In this document: positions 14,014-21,547 of the stretch, piece after piece | Position numbering within the stretch: the first letter of the stretch is position 1 | How the letters are laid out: each line of letters starts with the position of its first letter | Origin: Betaproteobacteria bacterium | Lineage (GTDB): Bacteria; Pseudomonadota; Gammaproteobacteria; Burkholderiales; Rhodocyclaceae | DNA length: 64,000 nt | NCBI GenBank assembly: GCA_016703785.1 | Contig: JADJBM010000030.1 | Coordinates: 318,472 to 382,471 of the forward strand | Direction of reading: 5' to 3' | Made by a program: the position numbers and the translations under genes | The notes under the pieces: generated by a model | Seen by the model: the letters and a program-made list of their open reading frames with translations, nothing else | What the model was told of the DNA's origin: nothing | Database searches by the model: none

Positions 14014-16250
14014 TCCAACCTCCCTTCAGTCTCAATCTCCGTTGACGGCGTCTGCCCCGCCACCGGCTTCGCCCCGAAGCTGAACACCTCATCCACCAGC
14101 AGCCCCTTCGGGATCTGGTGGGTGATGAAGAGCAGCGTCACCTTGCCCTTGAGTTGATTGATGGTCTGGGCGAAGTGTTCGGCGGTGGCCTGGTCGAGGT
14201 TGGAGACGGCCTCGTCGAAGATGAGGACCTTCGGGCGCTTCAGGAGCGCGCGGGCAATGGCGAGGCGTTGGCGCTGGCCGCCGGAGAGACCGACGCCGTG
14301 CTCACCAATCGCCGTCTGGTAGCCCTGCGGCAGCTTCTCGATGGTGTCGTGGATCTCGGCCAGCTTGCAGGCCTGGATGACGTCATCAAAGCCGGCGTGC
14401 GGGTGGGCCATGACGAGGTTGTCGTAGATGGTGCCGGCGAAGAGCACGGTCTCCTGCGGCACGATGCCGTAGGTCTGCCGCAATTCGTTGGCGGCGAGAT
14501 GGCGGATGTCGCGCCCGTCGAGGCGGATCTGGCCTTCGGTGGGCAGATAGAAGCCCTGCAGGAGTTTCGCCAGCGTGCTCTTGCCGCAGCCGGAGGGGCC
14601 CATCAGCACGGAGAGGTGGCCGGGCTTGAGCGTCAGGTTGAGGTTGCGGTAGAGGAAGGGATGCTGCTCGGAATAGCGGAAGCTCAGGGAGACCAGGTCG
14701 ATGCGCCCGGCGCCGGCCGCTTCCCTGTGCGGGATGAGCGCATGCGGCTCGGCGGGGGCGTCCATGAGGTCGCCGAGGCGCTTCACCGCGATGCTGGCCT
14801 GCTGGAATTCCTGCCACAGGCCGACCAGGCGCAGCAGGGGCTGGCTCATGCGGGAGGCGAACATCTGGAAAGCCACCAGCATGCCGACGGTGAAACCATC
14901 GTTCTGCATGACCAGCAATGCGCCGACGACGAGGATGGACAGCGTCATCGCCTGCTCGAGACCGTTGGAGAGCACGTTGTAGGTGTTGGAAACCTGGCGC
15001 GTGGCGAAGCCGGCGGCCAGATAATCAGCCAGGAAGCCGCCGTACTTCTGTTCGAGGTGCGGCTCCATCTGCAGGGACTTGACGGTGGCGATGCCGGAGA
15101 CGTATTCGGTGAGGAAGGATTGGTTCCGCGCGCCGAGCAGGAACTGGCGGTTGAGCTTGTCGCGGAAGACGGGGGCGACGAGGAAGCTGATTGCGCCGAT
15201 GGCACCCAACAAGGCCACGGCGATGAGCGAGAGCTGCCAGGAGTAGGCGAACATCACCGCCAGGAAGATGAGCAGGAAGGGGAAGTCGAGGATGAGGCTC
15301 ACCGCTGCCCCGGAGACGAACTCGCGGATGGTCTCGACGCCGTGCAGGCGCGCGACCAGCACACCGGTGGTGCGCTGTTCGAAGAAGGGCAGCGGCAGGC
15401 GCAGAAGATGGCGCAAGACCTGTGCGCCGAGGACGGCGTCGATGCGGTTGCCGGTGTGCAGCACGAGATACTGCCGCAGCCAGGTCATTGCGCTGGTGAA
15501 CAGCATGAACATGACGAGGGCGACGGCGATGACGACGAGGGTGGATTGGGTCTGGTGCACCACCACCTTGTCGATGATGACCTGCGTGAACACCGGCGTG
15601 CTCAGACCGACGATCTGGATGAAGAGCGAGGCGAGCAGCACGTCGCGCCAGATGCGCTTGTGCTTGAGGAGTTCTGGAATGAACCAGCGGAAGCCGAATG
15701 TGGGTGGGGTGGTTTCTGCTACCCCTGCCCCCTCTCCCTCGATCCCTCTCCCCGCGGGCGAGAGGGAAGCATCTTTGGCGATGAGGATGAGGTCGGGCTC
15801 GAAATAGAGGTCGAACTCCCCCAGCGGTAGGGTTTCGGGTTGTTCGCTGCCGGCGCGAAAGTAAAGAAGCTGGTTGGCATCGGCGCGCAGGAGGAGTGCG
15901 GTGCGGGCCGGCGGAGGTTCAGCCTCGGCTACGGGTAGTTCGTCGTCCTCGCCTTCGCGCACGACGTGCAGTTGCGTCGGCGCGGCGGGCATGGGCGGCG
16001 CGCTTGCATGGGGTGCGGCGCGCAGAAAGGCGATGGCCGGGAAAGTCAGCCCCTGCAGGACGGCGGCATCGATGCGGCGCTCGCCTGTGCGAAAGCCCAA
16101 TGCGCGGGCAGCCTCATGCAGGGTGACGGTGGTGATCGGCGGGGGGAATTCCTGGGAGACGAGGGCGGCGTCGAAGGGCAGGCGGCCGATCCGGCACAGG
16201 CTGCCGAGCAGCCATAACAGGTCCCCTCCGGCAAGACGCTCTGCCGCCAC
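14010..16250 (-). CDS. Type I secretion ABC transporter (HlyB-like)
   Basis: 746 residues. The N-terminal 140 residues form a C39-peptidase-like domain without a catalytic Cys (HlyB-type, substrate binding rather than cleavage). A six-helix ABC exporter domain (about 215-480) follows, then an ATPase domain with Walker A GPSGCGKST, signature LSGGQRQR and Walker B VLIFDEA. The GTG start at 16250 has GGAGG five bases upstream. Residues about 163-178 (SLSPAGRGIEGEGAGV) are the translation of a palindromic repeat inserted in frame between the first two domains. First gene of the operon, followed by GTGA coupling to the next; the HlyD partner is at 1-956. Confidence 0.93.
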   Translation of the reverse strand: MAAERLAGGDLLWLLGSLCRIGRLPFDAALVSQEFPPPITTVTLHEAARALGFRTGERRIDAAVLQGLTFPAIAFLRAAPHASAPPMPAAPTQLHVVREGEDDELPVAEAEPPPARTALLLRADANQLLYFRAGSEQPETLPLGEFDLYFEPDLILIAKDASLSPAGRGIEGEGAGVAETTPPTFGFRWFIPELLKHKRIWRDVLLASLFIQIVGLSTPVFTQVIIDKVVVHQTQSTLVVIAVALVMFMLFTSAMTWLRQYLVLHTGNRIDAVLGAQVLRHLLRLPLPFFEQRTTGVLVARLHGVETIREFVSGAAVSLILDFPFLLIFLAVMFAYSWQLSLIAVALLGAIGAISFLVAPVFRDKLNRQFLLGARNQSFLTEYVSGIATVKSLQMEPHLEQKYGGFLADYLAAGFATRQVSNTYNVLSNGLEQAMTLSILVVGALLVMQNDGFTVGMLVAFQMFASRMSQPLLRLVGLWQEFQQASIAVKRLGDLMDAPAEPHALIPHREAAGAGRIDLVSLSFRYSEQHPFLYRNLNLTLKPGHLSVLMGPSGCGKSTLAKLLQGFYLPTEGQIRLDGRDIRHLAANELRQTYGIVPQETVLFAGTIYDNLVMAHPHAGFDDVIQACKLAEIHDTIEKLPQGYQTAIGEHGVGLSGGQRQRLAIARALLKRPKVLIFDEAVSNLDQATAEHFAQTINQLKGKVTLLFITHQIPKGLLVDEVFSFGAKPVAGQTPSTEIETEGRLE
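15729..15767. repeat. CCCTCTCC-type palindromic repeat inside exporter gene
   Basis: Plus strand CCCTCTCCCTCGATCCCTCT, CCCCGCGGGCG, then AGAGGGA. It forms a stem between CCCTCTCCCCGC and GCGAGAGGG. The same layout, two CCCTCTCC blocks and then a GAGAGGG arm, recurs at 23223-23261 between genes. Confidence 0.75.
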
Positions 16251-16539
16251 CCTAACCTCCCCCTTGAATTGCCGGCTCGGGCCGGTCTGAATGATGAATG
16301 GGTAGGGGATTAAAGCACGATTCCATTCCTGGAAAGCGTGAATTAATTCACGGTATTTTGTTTTTACCTATTTATAGGATGCCTGGGATCCTGTGTTCTA
16401 GTTTGTTTTTATTTGATATTTAATCTATCGAATATAACTATGGCCATATTCGGTGTCACGGAATAATTTGATTATGTTTTACTTTACGGCGCTTCAGAGG
16501 GGGAACGCCGTGTGCCAAGCAAGCTGGTACAGCCGCGCC
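16251..16539. other. AT-rich intergenic region upstream of secretion operon
   Basis: 289 bases without a gene, markedly AT-rich from 16310 to 16490 in an otherwise GC-rich region. It should hold the promoter of the minus-strand secretion operon and the 3' end of the sspB transcript. A short palindrome GTGAATTAATTCAC lies at 16338-16351 and could be an operator. Low GC is compatible with acquired DNA or H-NS-type silencing. Confidence 0.5.
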
Positions 16540-16959
16540 TTACTTGATTCGGGTGAGGTGCGGCCGGGTGGGCGCGTCGGTGGGCGGGGGTTCGGGCTGC
16601 TCAGGCGCGCCCTCTTCCACCGATACAGCCGGCTCCCCGGCTTGCTCGCCGATCTCGAAGGCCATGCCCTGCCCGTTCTCGCGGGCGTAGATGGCGGCAA
16701 CGTTGCCGACGGGGATGGAGAGGGATTGCGCGACGCCGCCGAAGCGGGCCTGGCAGGTGATGAGGTCGTTGCCCATGTGCAGGTTCTGCACGGCATCGGC
16801 GCCAAGGTTGAGCACGATGTTCCCGTCGCGCACGAACTGGCGCGGTACCAGGGTGCGGGCGTCTACCTGGACGGAAATGTAGGGCGTGAGCCCCTGGTCG
16901 GCGCACCACTCATAGAGGGCGCGCAGCAGATAGGGCTTGGTGGAAACTTCGGAGGACAT
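16540..16959 (-). CDS. sspB: SspB, ClpXP protease specificity-enhancing factor
   Basis: 139 residues from the ATG at 16959. It starts with the family pattern SSEVSTKPYLLRALYEWCAD, then PYISVQVDA and NIVLNLGADAVQNL. SspB delivers ssrA-tagged peptides to ClpXP. The C-terminal tail (PEPPPTDAPTRPHLTRIK) is flexible and ends in the basic hydrophobic motif that docks ClpX. It lies directly after sspA, the standard arrangement. Confidence 0.95.
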   Translation of the reverse strand: MSSEVSTKPYLLRALYEWCADQGLTPYISVQVDARTLVPRQFVRDGNIVLNLGADAVQNLHMGNDLITCQARFGGVAQSLSIPVGNVAAIYARENGQGMAFEIGEQAGEPAVSVEEGAPEQPEPPPTDAPTRPHLTRIK

Positions 16960-17015
16960 GCCGATTGCGGAGGCACAGCGGGAAAGGATGCCGCCGCAGC
17001 GACATGCCGAACCCG

Positions 17016-17612
17016 CTAGCGCCGCATGACCTTTTCCGAGGGGGTCAGTGCGTCGATGAAGCCCTGGCGGCTGAAGATGCGCTCGGCGTACTTCATGAGC
17101 GGCACGGCGGTCTTCGGCAGTTCGATGCCGTAGTGGTCGAGGCGCCACAGCAAGGGCGCGATGGCCACGTCGAGCATGGAGAACTCGTCGCCCAGCATGA
17201 ACTTCTGCTTGTTGAAGACCGGCGCCAGTTCGGTGAGGCGATCGCGCACGTGCATGCGGGCCTTCTCGGCGGCCTTCAGGTTCTTTTCCAGCGCCTCGAT
17301 GTGGGTGAACAACTCCTGCTCGAAGGTGAACAGCAGTTGGCGGGCGCGGGCGCGCATGATCGGGTCCGGCGGCATCAGTTGCGGATGGGGGAAGCGCTCG
17401 TCGATGTACTCGTTGATGATATTGGCCTCGTAGAGGACGAGGTCGCGATCGACCAGCACGGGCACGCGGTTGTAGGGGTTGATGACCGCGATGTCCTCAG
17501 GCTTGTTGAAGAGATCGACGTCGATCACCTGGAAATCCATCCCCTTTTCATAGAGGACGATGCGGCAGCGGTGGCTGAACGGGCAGGTCGTGCCCGAATA
17601 CAATGTCATCAT
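17016..17612 (-). CDS. sspA: Stringent starvation protein A (glutathione transferase fold)
   Basis: 198 residues. The ATG at 17612 is chosen (GGAGCGGG upstream; family starts MMTLYSGTTCPFSH). The thioredoxin-like N-terminal half keeps TCPFSHRCR and the NRVPVLVDRDLVLYEANII segment; the helical C-terminal half follows. SspA binds RNA polymerase and modulates transcription in starvation or acid stress in gamma-proteobacteria; the beta-proteobacterial role is taken by homology. It lies between cytochrome c1 and sspB, a conserved order. Confidence 0.95.
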   Translation of the reverse strand: MMTLYSGTTCPFSHRCRIVLYEKGMDFQVIDVDLFNKPEDIAVINPYNRVPVLVDRDLVLYEANIINEYIDERFPHPQLMPPDPIMRARARQLLFTFEQELFTHIEALEKNLKAAEKARMHVRDRLTELAPVFNKQKFMLGDEFSMLDVAIAPLLWRLDHYGIELPKTAVPLMKYAERIFSRQGFIDALTPSEKVMRR

Positions 17613-17717
17613 GGTATTCCCGCTCCAGGAATAGTCGGCATCGCGCACCACGCGGCGAACGCGCGGGGAGTTGAAATCACGATGACCGAGAAACTGCATG
17701 GCGATCCTTGCAGTGGT

Positions 17718-18440
17718 TTAGTGGATGTCTTTCCAGAACGCGCGCTTCATGGCATAGGCCACAGCGAAGAACACGCCGAGGAAAAGCAATACGGCCAGGC
17801 CAAGATGCTTGCGGATTTCCGCTTGCGGCTCGGCCATCCAGACCATGAAGGCGACGAGATCGCCGACGGCGTCGTCGTATTCCTTGGGCGTGAGCTTGCC
17901 CGGCTTGGCCAGCTTGAGCTTGTGGTCCTCGCCCATTACCTGCTCGCCCTGAAGCTCCCACAGCACATGCGGCATGCCGACGCTATCGAACGCAACATTG
18001 TTCCAGCCGGTCGGCCGCTTCTCGTCCTTGTAGAAGCCGCGCAGGTACGTGTACAGCCAATCCGCTCCGCTGCCATCGCCGGAGGCGCGGGCGCGGGCAA
18101 TCAGGGAAAGATCGGGCGGCCAGGAACCGAAGAATTCCTTGGAGTCCTTGCGCGACATGGAAATGCCCATCGGCTCGCCGATCTTCTCGGCGGTGAATAG
18201 CAGGTTGTCCTTGATCTGCTGCTCGGTCAGGCCGATGTCCATGAGGCGGTTGTAGCGGACGAAGCTGGCCCCGTGGCAGTTCAGGCAGTTGTTGATGAAC
18301 AGTTTGGCGCCGTTCTGCAGCGCTGCGTTGTCGGTGGCGCGGTCGGGCGCACGGTCGAGCTTGAGCGAAACACTGGCCATCGCGGCGAGCGGCGCAAAGA
18401 GGAGCGCAATAAGAATTTTCTTGTACATGACGGTTCTCAT
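17718..18440 (-). CDS. petC: Cytochrome c1 of the bc1 complex
   Basis: 240 residues. Signal peptide at 1-22, haem c site NCLNCH (Cys52, Cys55, His56), likely axial Met156 in SVGMPH, and a C-terminal membrane anchor (about 213-232, LGLAVLLFLGVFFAVAYAM). The start ATG overlaps the petB stop as ATGA. It passes electrons from the Rieske centre to soluble cytochromes. Confidence 0.95.
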   Translation of the reverse strand: MRTVMYKKILIALLFAPLAAMASVSLKLDRAPDRATDNAALQNGAKLFINNCLNCHGASFVRYNRLMDIGLTEQQIKDNLLFTAEKIGEPMGISMSRKDSKEFFGSWPPDLSLIARARASGDGSGADWLYTYLRGFYKDEKRPTGWNNVAFDSVGMPHVLWELQGEQVMGEDHKLKLAKPGKLTPKEYDDAVGDLVAFMVWMAEPQAEIRKHLGLAVLLFLGVFFAVAYAMKRAFWKDIH

Positions 18441-19738
18441 TTCGTCACCCTTTCCGGTTCCGGCTGGCACTTGTCGATGCGGCTGTACCAGGGCATGAGC
18501 AGGAAGAACAGGAAATAGATGACCGTGCAGATCTGCGAAATGATCGTGAAGACCGGTGTCGGCGCCTGCATGCCCAGATAGCCGAGGATGAAGAAGGCGA
18601 CGATGAACACGCCCAGCGCGGTCTTGTAGATCGGGCCGCGGTAGCGGATCGACTTGGCGGGGCTGCGGTCGAGCCAGGGCAGGAAGAACAGGATCATCAC
18701 GCCCAGCCCCATGAAGATCACGCCCCACAGTTTGGCGTCGATCCAGAAGAAGTTCACCGTGTTGGCGCGCAGGATCGAGTAGAACGGCGTGAAGTACCAC
18801 ACCGGCGCGATGTGCGGCGGCGTCACCAGCGGGTCGGCCGGGATGAAGTTGTTGTACTCGAGGAAGTAGCCGCCCATTTCCGGCGCGAAGAAGACGATGG
18901 CGGAAAACACCATCAGGAAGACGACCACGCCGACGATGTCCTTCACCGTGTAGTACGGATGGAAAGGAATGCCGTCGAGCGGGATGCCGGTCTTCGGGTC
19001 CTTGTTCTTCTTGATCTCGATGCCGTCCGGGTTGTTCGAGCCGACTTCGTGCAGCGCCAGGATGTGCGCGGCGACGAGGCCGAGCAGCGCCAGCGGGATG
19101 GCGATGACGTGGAAGGCGAACATGCGGTTCAGGGTGGCGTCGGCGATGACGTAGTCGCCGCGGATCCAGGTGGCCAGGTCGTTGCCGATCAGCGGGATGG
19201 CCGAGAACAGGCTGAGAATCACCTGGGCGCCCCAGAAAGACATCTGGCCCCAGGGCAGCAGGTAGCCGGCGAAGGCTTCCGCCATCAGGCACAGGTAGAT
19301 GAGCACGCCGAAGATCCACAGCAACTCGCGCGGCTTGCGGTAGGAACCGTAGAGCATGGCGCGGAACATGTGCAGGTAGACCACGACGAAGAAGGCCGAG
19401 GCACCGGTGGAGTGCATGTAGCGGATCAGCCAGCCCCAGGGCACGTCGCGCATGATGTACTCGACGCTGGCGAAGGCCACCGGCACGCCGGCGGCGTTGA
19501 GCGATGCGTCCGGCTTGTAGTGCATCACCAGGAAGATGCCGGTGACGATCTGCATCACCAGCACCAGCAGGGCGAGGGAGCCGAAGAAGTACCAGAAGTT
19601 GAAGTTCTTCGGCGCGTAGTACTCGGACAGGTGCTCCTTCCACAGCGAGGTTGCAGGGAAGCGTGCATCGACCCACTCGAGGACGTTGCCCGCAAGCGAG
19701 CCGTCCGACTTGAATTTCTCGAAGTTGCTGCTAGCCAT
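18437..19738 (-). CDS. petB: Cytochrome b of the bc1 complex
   Basis: 433 residues with eight membrane helices. Haem-ligand histidines occur in the helix-2 RYMHSTGASAFF/VVYLHMFRA region and in the helix-4 FHVIAIP and HILALHE region. The quinol-site motif PEMGG (in FFAPEMGGY) marks the Qo site, a variant of PEWY usual for this group. Central gene of petABC; it oxidises ubiquinol and carries the Q cycle. Confidence 0.96.
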   Translation of the reverse strand: MASSNFEKFKSDGSLAGNVLEWVDARFPATSLWKEHLSEYYAPKNFNFWYFFGSLALLVLVMQIVTGIFLVMHYKPDASLNAAGVPVAFASVEYIMRDVPWGWLIRYMHSTGASAFFVVVYLHMFRAMLYGSYRKPRELLWIFGVLIYLCLMAEAFAGYLLPWGQMSFWGAQVILSLFSAIPLIGNDLATWIRGDYVIADATLNRMFAFHVIAIPLALLGLVAAHILALHEVGSNNPDGIEIKKNKDPKTGIPLDGIPFHPYYTVKDIVGVVVFLMVFSAIVFFAPEMGGYFLEYNNFIPADPLVTPPHIAPVWYFTPFYSILRANTVNFFWIDAKLWGVIFMGLGVMILFFLPWLDRSPAKSIRYRGPIYKTALGVFIVAFFILGYLGMQAPTPVFTIISQICTVIYFLFFLLMPWYSRIDKCQPEPERVTK

Positions 19739-19751
19739 TTCTTGCGTCCCC

Positions 19752-20345
19752 TTATGCCTTCTTGTCTTCGCCGATCAGAATGCGCGTGTCGGACATGTAG
19801 TAATGCGGCGGCACTTCCAGGTTATCCGGCGCCGGCTTGTTCTTGTACACCCGGCCGGACAGGTCGAAGGTCGAGCCGTGGCAGGGACAGAAGAAGCCGC
19901 CCGGCCAGTCAGCGGCCATGCCGGATTCAGCCCCTTCCTTCAACTTGTCTGTGGGCGAACAGCCCAGATGGGTGCAGATGCCGACGACGACCAGATATTC
20001 CGGCTTGATCGAGCGTGCCTCGCCCTTGATGTAATCGGGCTGCATCGGGCGCTTTGAGGCCGGATCGGCGACCTGATCGTTGATTTTCTTCAGCGTATCT
20101 ATCATTTCCTGGGTGCGGTAAACGATCCACACCGGCTTGCCGCGCCACTCGACGCGCATCATCTCGCCCGGGGTGAGTTTGCTGATATCGGCTTCCACCG
20201 GAGCGCCTGCCGCCTTGGCGCGCTCGGAGGGGAGCATGCTGGCTACGAAGGGCACCGCGGTCGCGACCGTCGCCACGCCTCCCACGGCCGCAGTGGCGAA
20301 AACCAGGTTCCGCCGGCTGCAATCTACTTTCTTGTCACTGCTCAT
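19752..20345 (-). CDS. petA: Rieske iron-sulfur subunit of the bc1 complex
   Basis: 197 residues from the ATG at 20345 (AGGAAG upstream). The twin-arginine signal SRRNLVFATAA (residues 10-20) doubles as membrane anchor. The [2Fe-2S] ligands are in CTHLGC (Cys124, His126) and CPCHGS (Cys153, His156), with Cys129 and Cys155 forming the disulfide. First gene of petABC. Confidence 0.96.
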   Translation of the reverse strand: MSSDKKVDCSRRNLVFATAAVGGVATVATAVPFVASMLPSERAKAAGAPVEADISKLTPGEMMRVEWRGKPVWIVYRTQEMIDTLKKINDQVADPASKRPMQPDYIKGEARSIKPEYLVVVGICTHLGCSPTDKLKEGAESGMAADWPGGFFCPCHGSTFDLSGRVYKNKPAPDNLEVPPHYYMSDTRILIGEDKKA

Positions 20346-20611
20346 GGCCTCGACTTCCTGAAGAAAATGAATGCGAATCCAAACCGAAGTTTCAGTGCGG
20401 GCTAATACTCGCTGCAAGCCAGCATTAGCCGACGCTAAAAACCGCAGGATTATACAGAATAATCAAGGGGAAATGGAAGTAAAACCTTGGGAAGCCGCGC
20501 CAACCCTGGGTTTCCGGTCGGTTGAGGCTTTAAAGCCGTGCAAAACCTAGCTAGCGTCGCTTCAGGCTGGAAATCCCATGTACAGCAAGGACTTGGGGGC
20601 CGGAGGGCGAG
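20346..20611. promoter_or_regulatory. petABC upstream region with candidate -10 box
   Basis: 266 bases between recR and petA. On the minus strand TATAAT occurs at 20454-20449, about 100 bases before the petA ATG; the -35 (TTCCAT, about 17 bases upstream) is weak. No other gene or structured RNA was recognised. Confidence 0.4.
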
Positions 20612-21208
20612 TCAGACCGGTCGGCGCTCAATCAGCGCCTGGGCGATGGTGCCAGCATCGGTGTGCTCGATTTCGCCGCCCACCGGCAGGCCGCGGGCGA
20701 TGCGGGAAACCTTCAGCTTGCGCGCCCGTAGCACCTCGCCGAGATAGTGGGCCGTGGCCTCGCCCTCGTTGGTGAAATTGGTGGCGAGGATGACTTCCTG
20801 CACCACGCCGTCGTCGGCACGTGCGAGCAGGCGCTCGAGATGCAGCTCCTTCGGCCCGATGCCATCGAGGGGCGAGAGGTGGCCCATCAGGACGTAGTAC
20901 ATGCCGTTGAAGGCGTGGGTCTGCTCCATCATGTTGAGGTCGGCCGGCATTTCGACCACGCACAGCAGGGAGGCATCGCGCCGGGGCGACGAACAGCGCT
21001 CGCAAACCTCATTCTCGCTGAAGGCGTTGCAGCGGCTGCAGTGGCGCAGCACCTGCACGGCCTGCTCCAGCGCCCGAGCCAGGCGCTGCGCACCCTTCTG
21101 GTCGCGCTGCAGCAGGTGATAGGCCATGCGCTGCGCCGACTTGGGCCCGACCCCGGGCAGGCAGCGCAGTGCCTCGACGAGTTCCTCCAATGCGCTCGGC
21201 AAAGACAT
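20612..21208 (-). CDS. recR: Recombination mediator RecR
   Basis: 198 residues. N-terminal helix-hairpin-helix (LPGVGPKSAQRMA), zinc motif CSRCNAFSENEVCERC, Toprim domain (LCVVEMPAD) and the conserved C-terminal ARGLPVGGEIEHTDAGT. Works with RecFO to load RecA. The ATG overlaps the ybaB stop (TGATG). Confidence 0.97.
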   Translation of the reverse strand: MSLPSALEELVEALRCLPGVGPKSAQRMAYHLLQRDQKGAQRLARALEQAVQVLRHCSRCNAFSENEVCERCSSPRRDASLLCVVEMPADLNMMEQTHAFNGMYYVLMGHLSPLDGIGPKELHLERLLARADDGVVQEVILATNFTNEGEATAHYLGEVLRARKLKVSRIARGLPVGGEIEHTDAGTIAQALIERRPV

Positions 21209-21534
21209 CAGAACGGCAGTTTCATTCCCGGCGGCAGGTTGAGCCCAGAGGTGAAGCCGCTCATTTTCTCCTGCACGGTCGTCTCTACGCGGCGCACGGC
21301 GTCGTTCATGGCTGCGGCGATGAGATCCTCCAGCATGTCCTTGTCGTCGGCCAGCAAGGAGGGATCGATGCTGACGCGCCGCACGTCGTGCTTGCAGGTC
21401 ATGACCACCTTGACCAGTCCAGCGCCGGACTGGCCCTCGACCTCGATGGTCGCCAGTTGCTCCTGCGCCTTCTGCATGTTCTCCTGCATCTGCTGGGCTT
21501 GTTTCATCAGGCCCGCCAGTCCATTTTTCATCAT
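21208..21534 (-). CDS. YbaB/EbfC nucleoid-associated protein
   Basis: 108 residues: Met/Gln-rich N-terminal helix (LMKQAQQMQENMQKAQEQL), EVEGQSGAGLVKVVMTC core and SIDPSLL. The DNA-binding dimer family is typically encoded between dnaX and recR, as here. ATG at 21534 with GGAG upstream. Confidence 0.95.
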   Translation of the reverse strand: MMKNGLAGLMKQAQQMQENMQKAQEQLATIEVEGQSGAGLVKVVMTCKHDVRRVSIDPSLLADDKDMLEDLIAAAMNDAVRRVETTVQEKMSGFTSGLNLPPGMKLPF

Positions 21535-21547
21535 GTCGATCTCCGCT

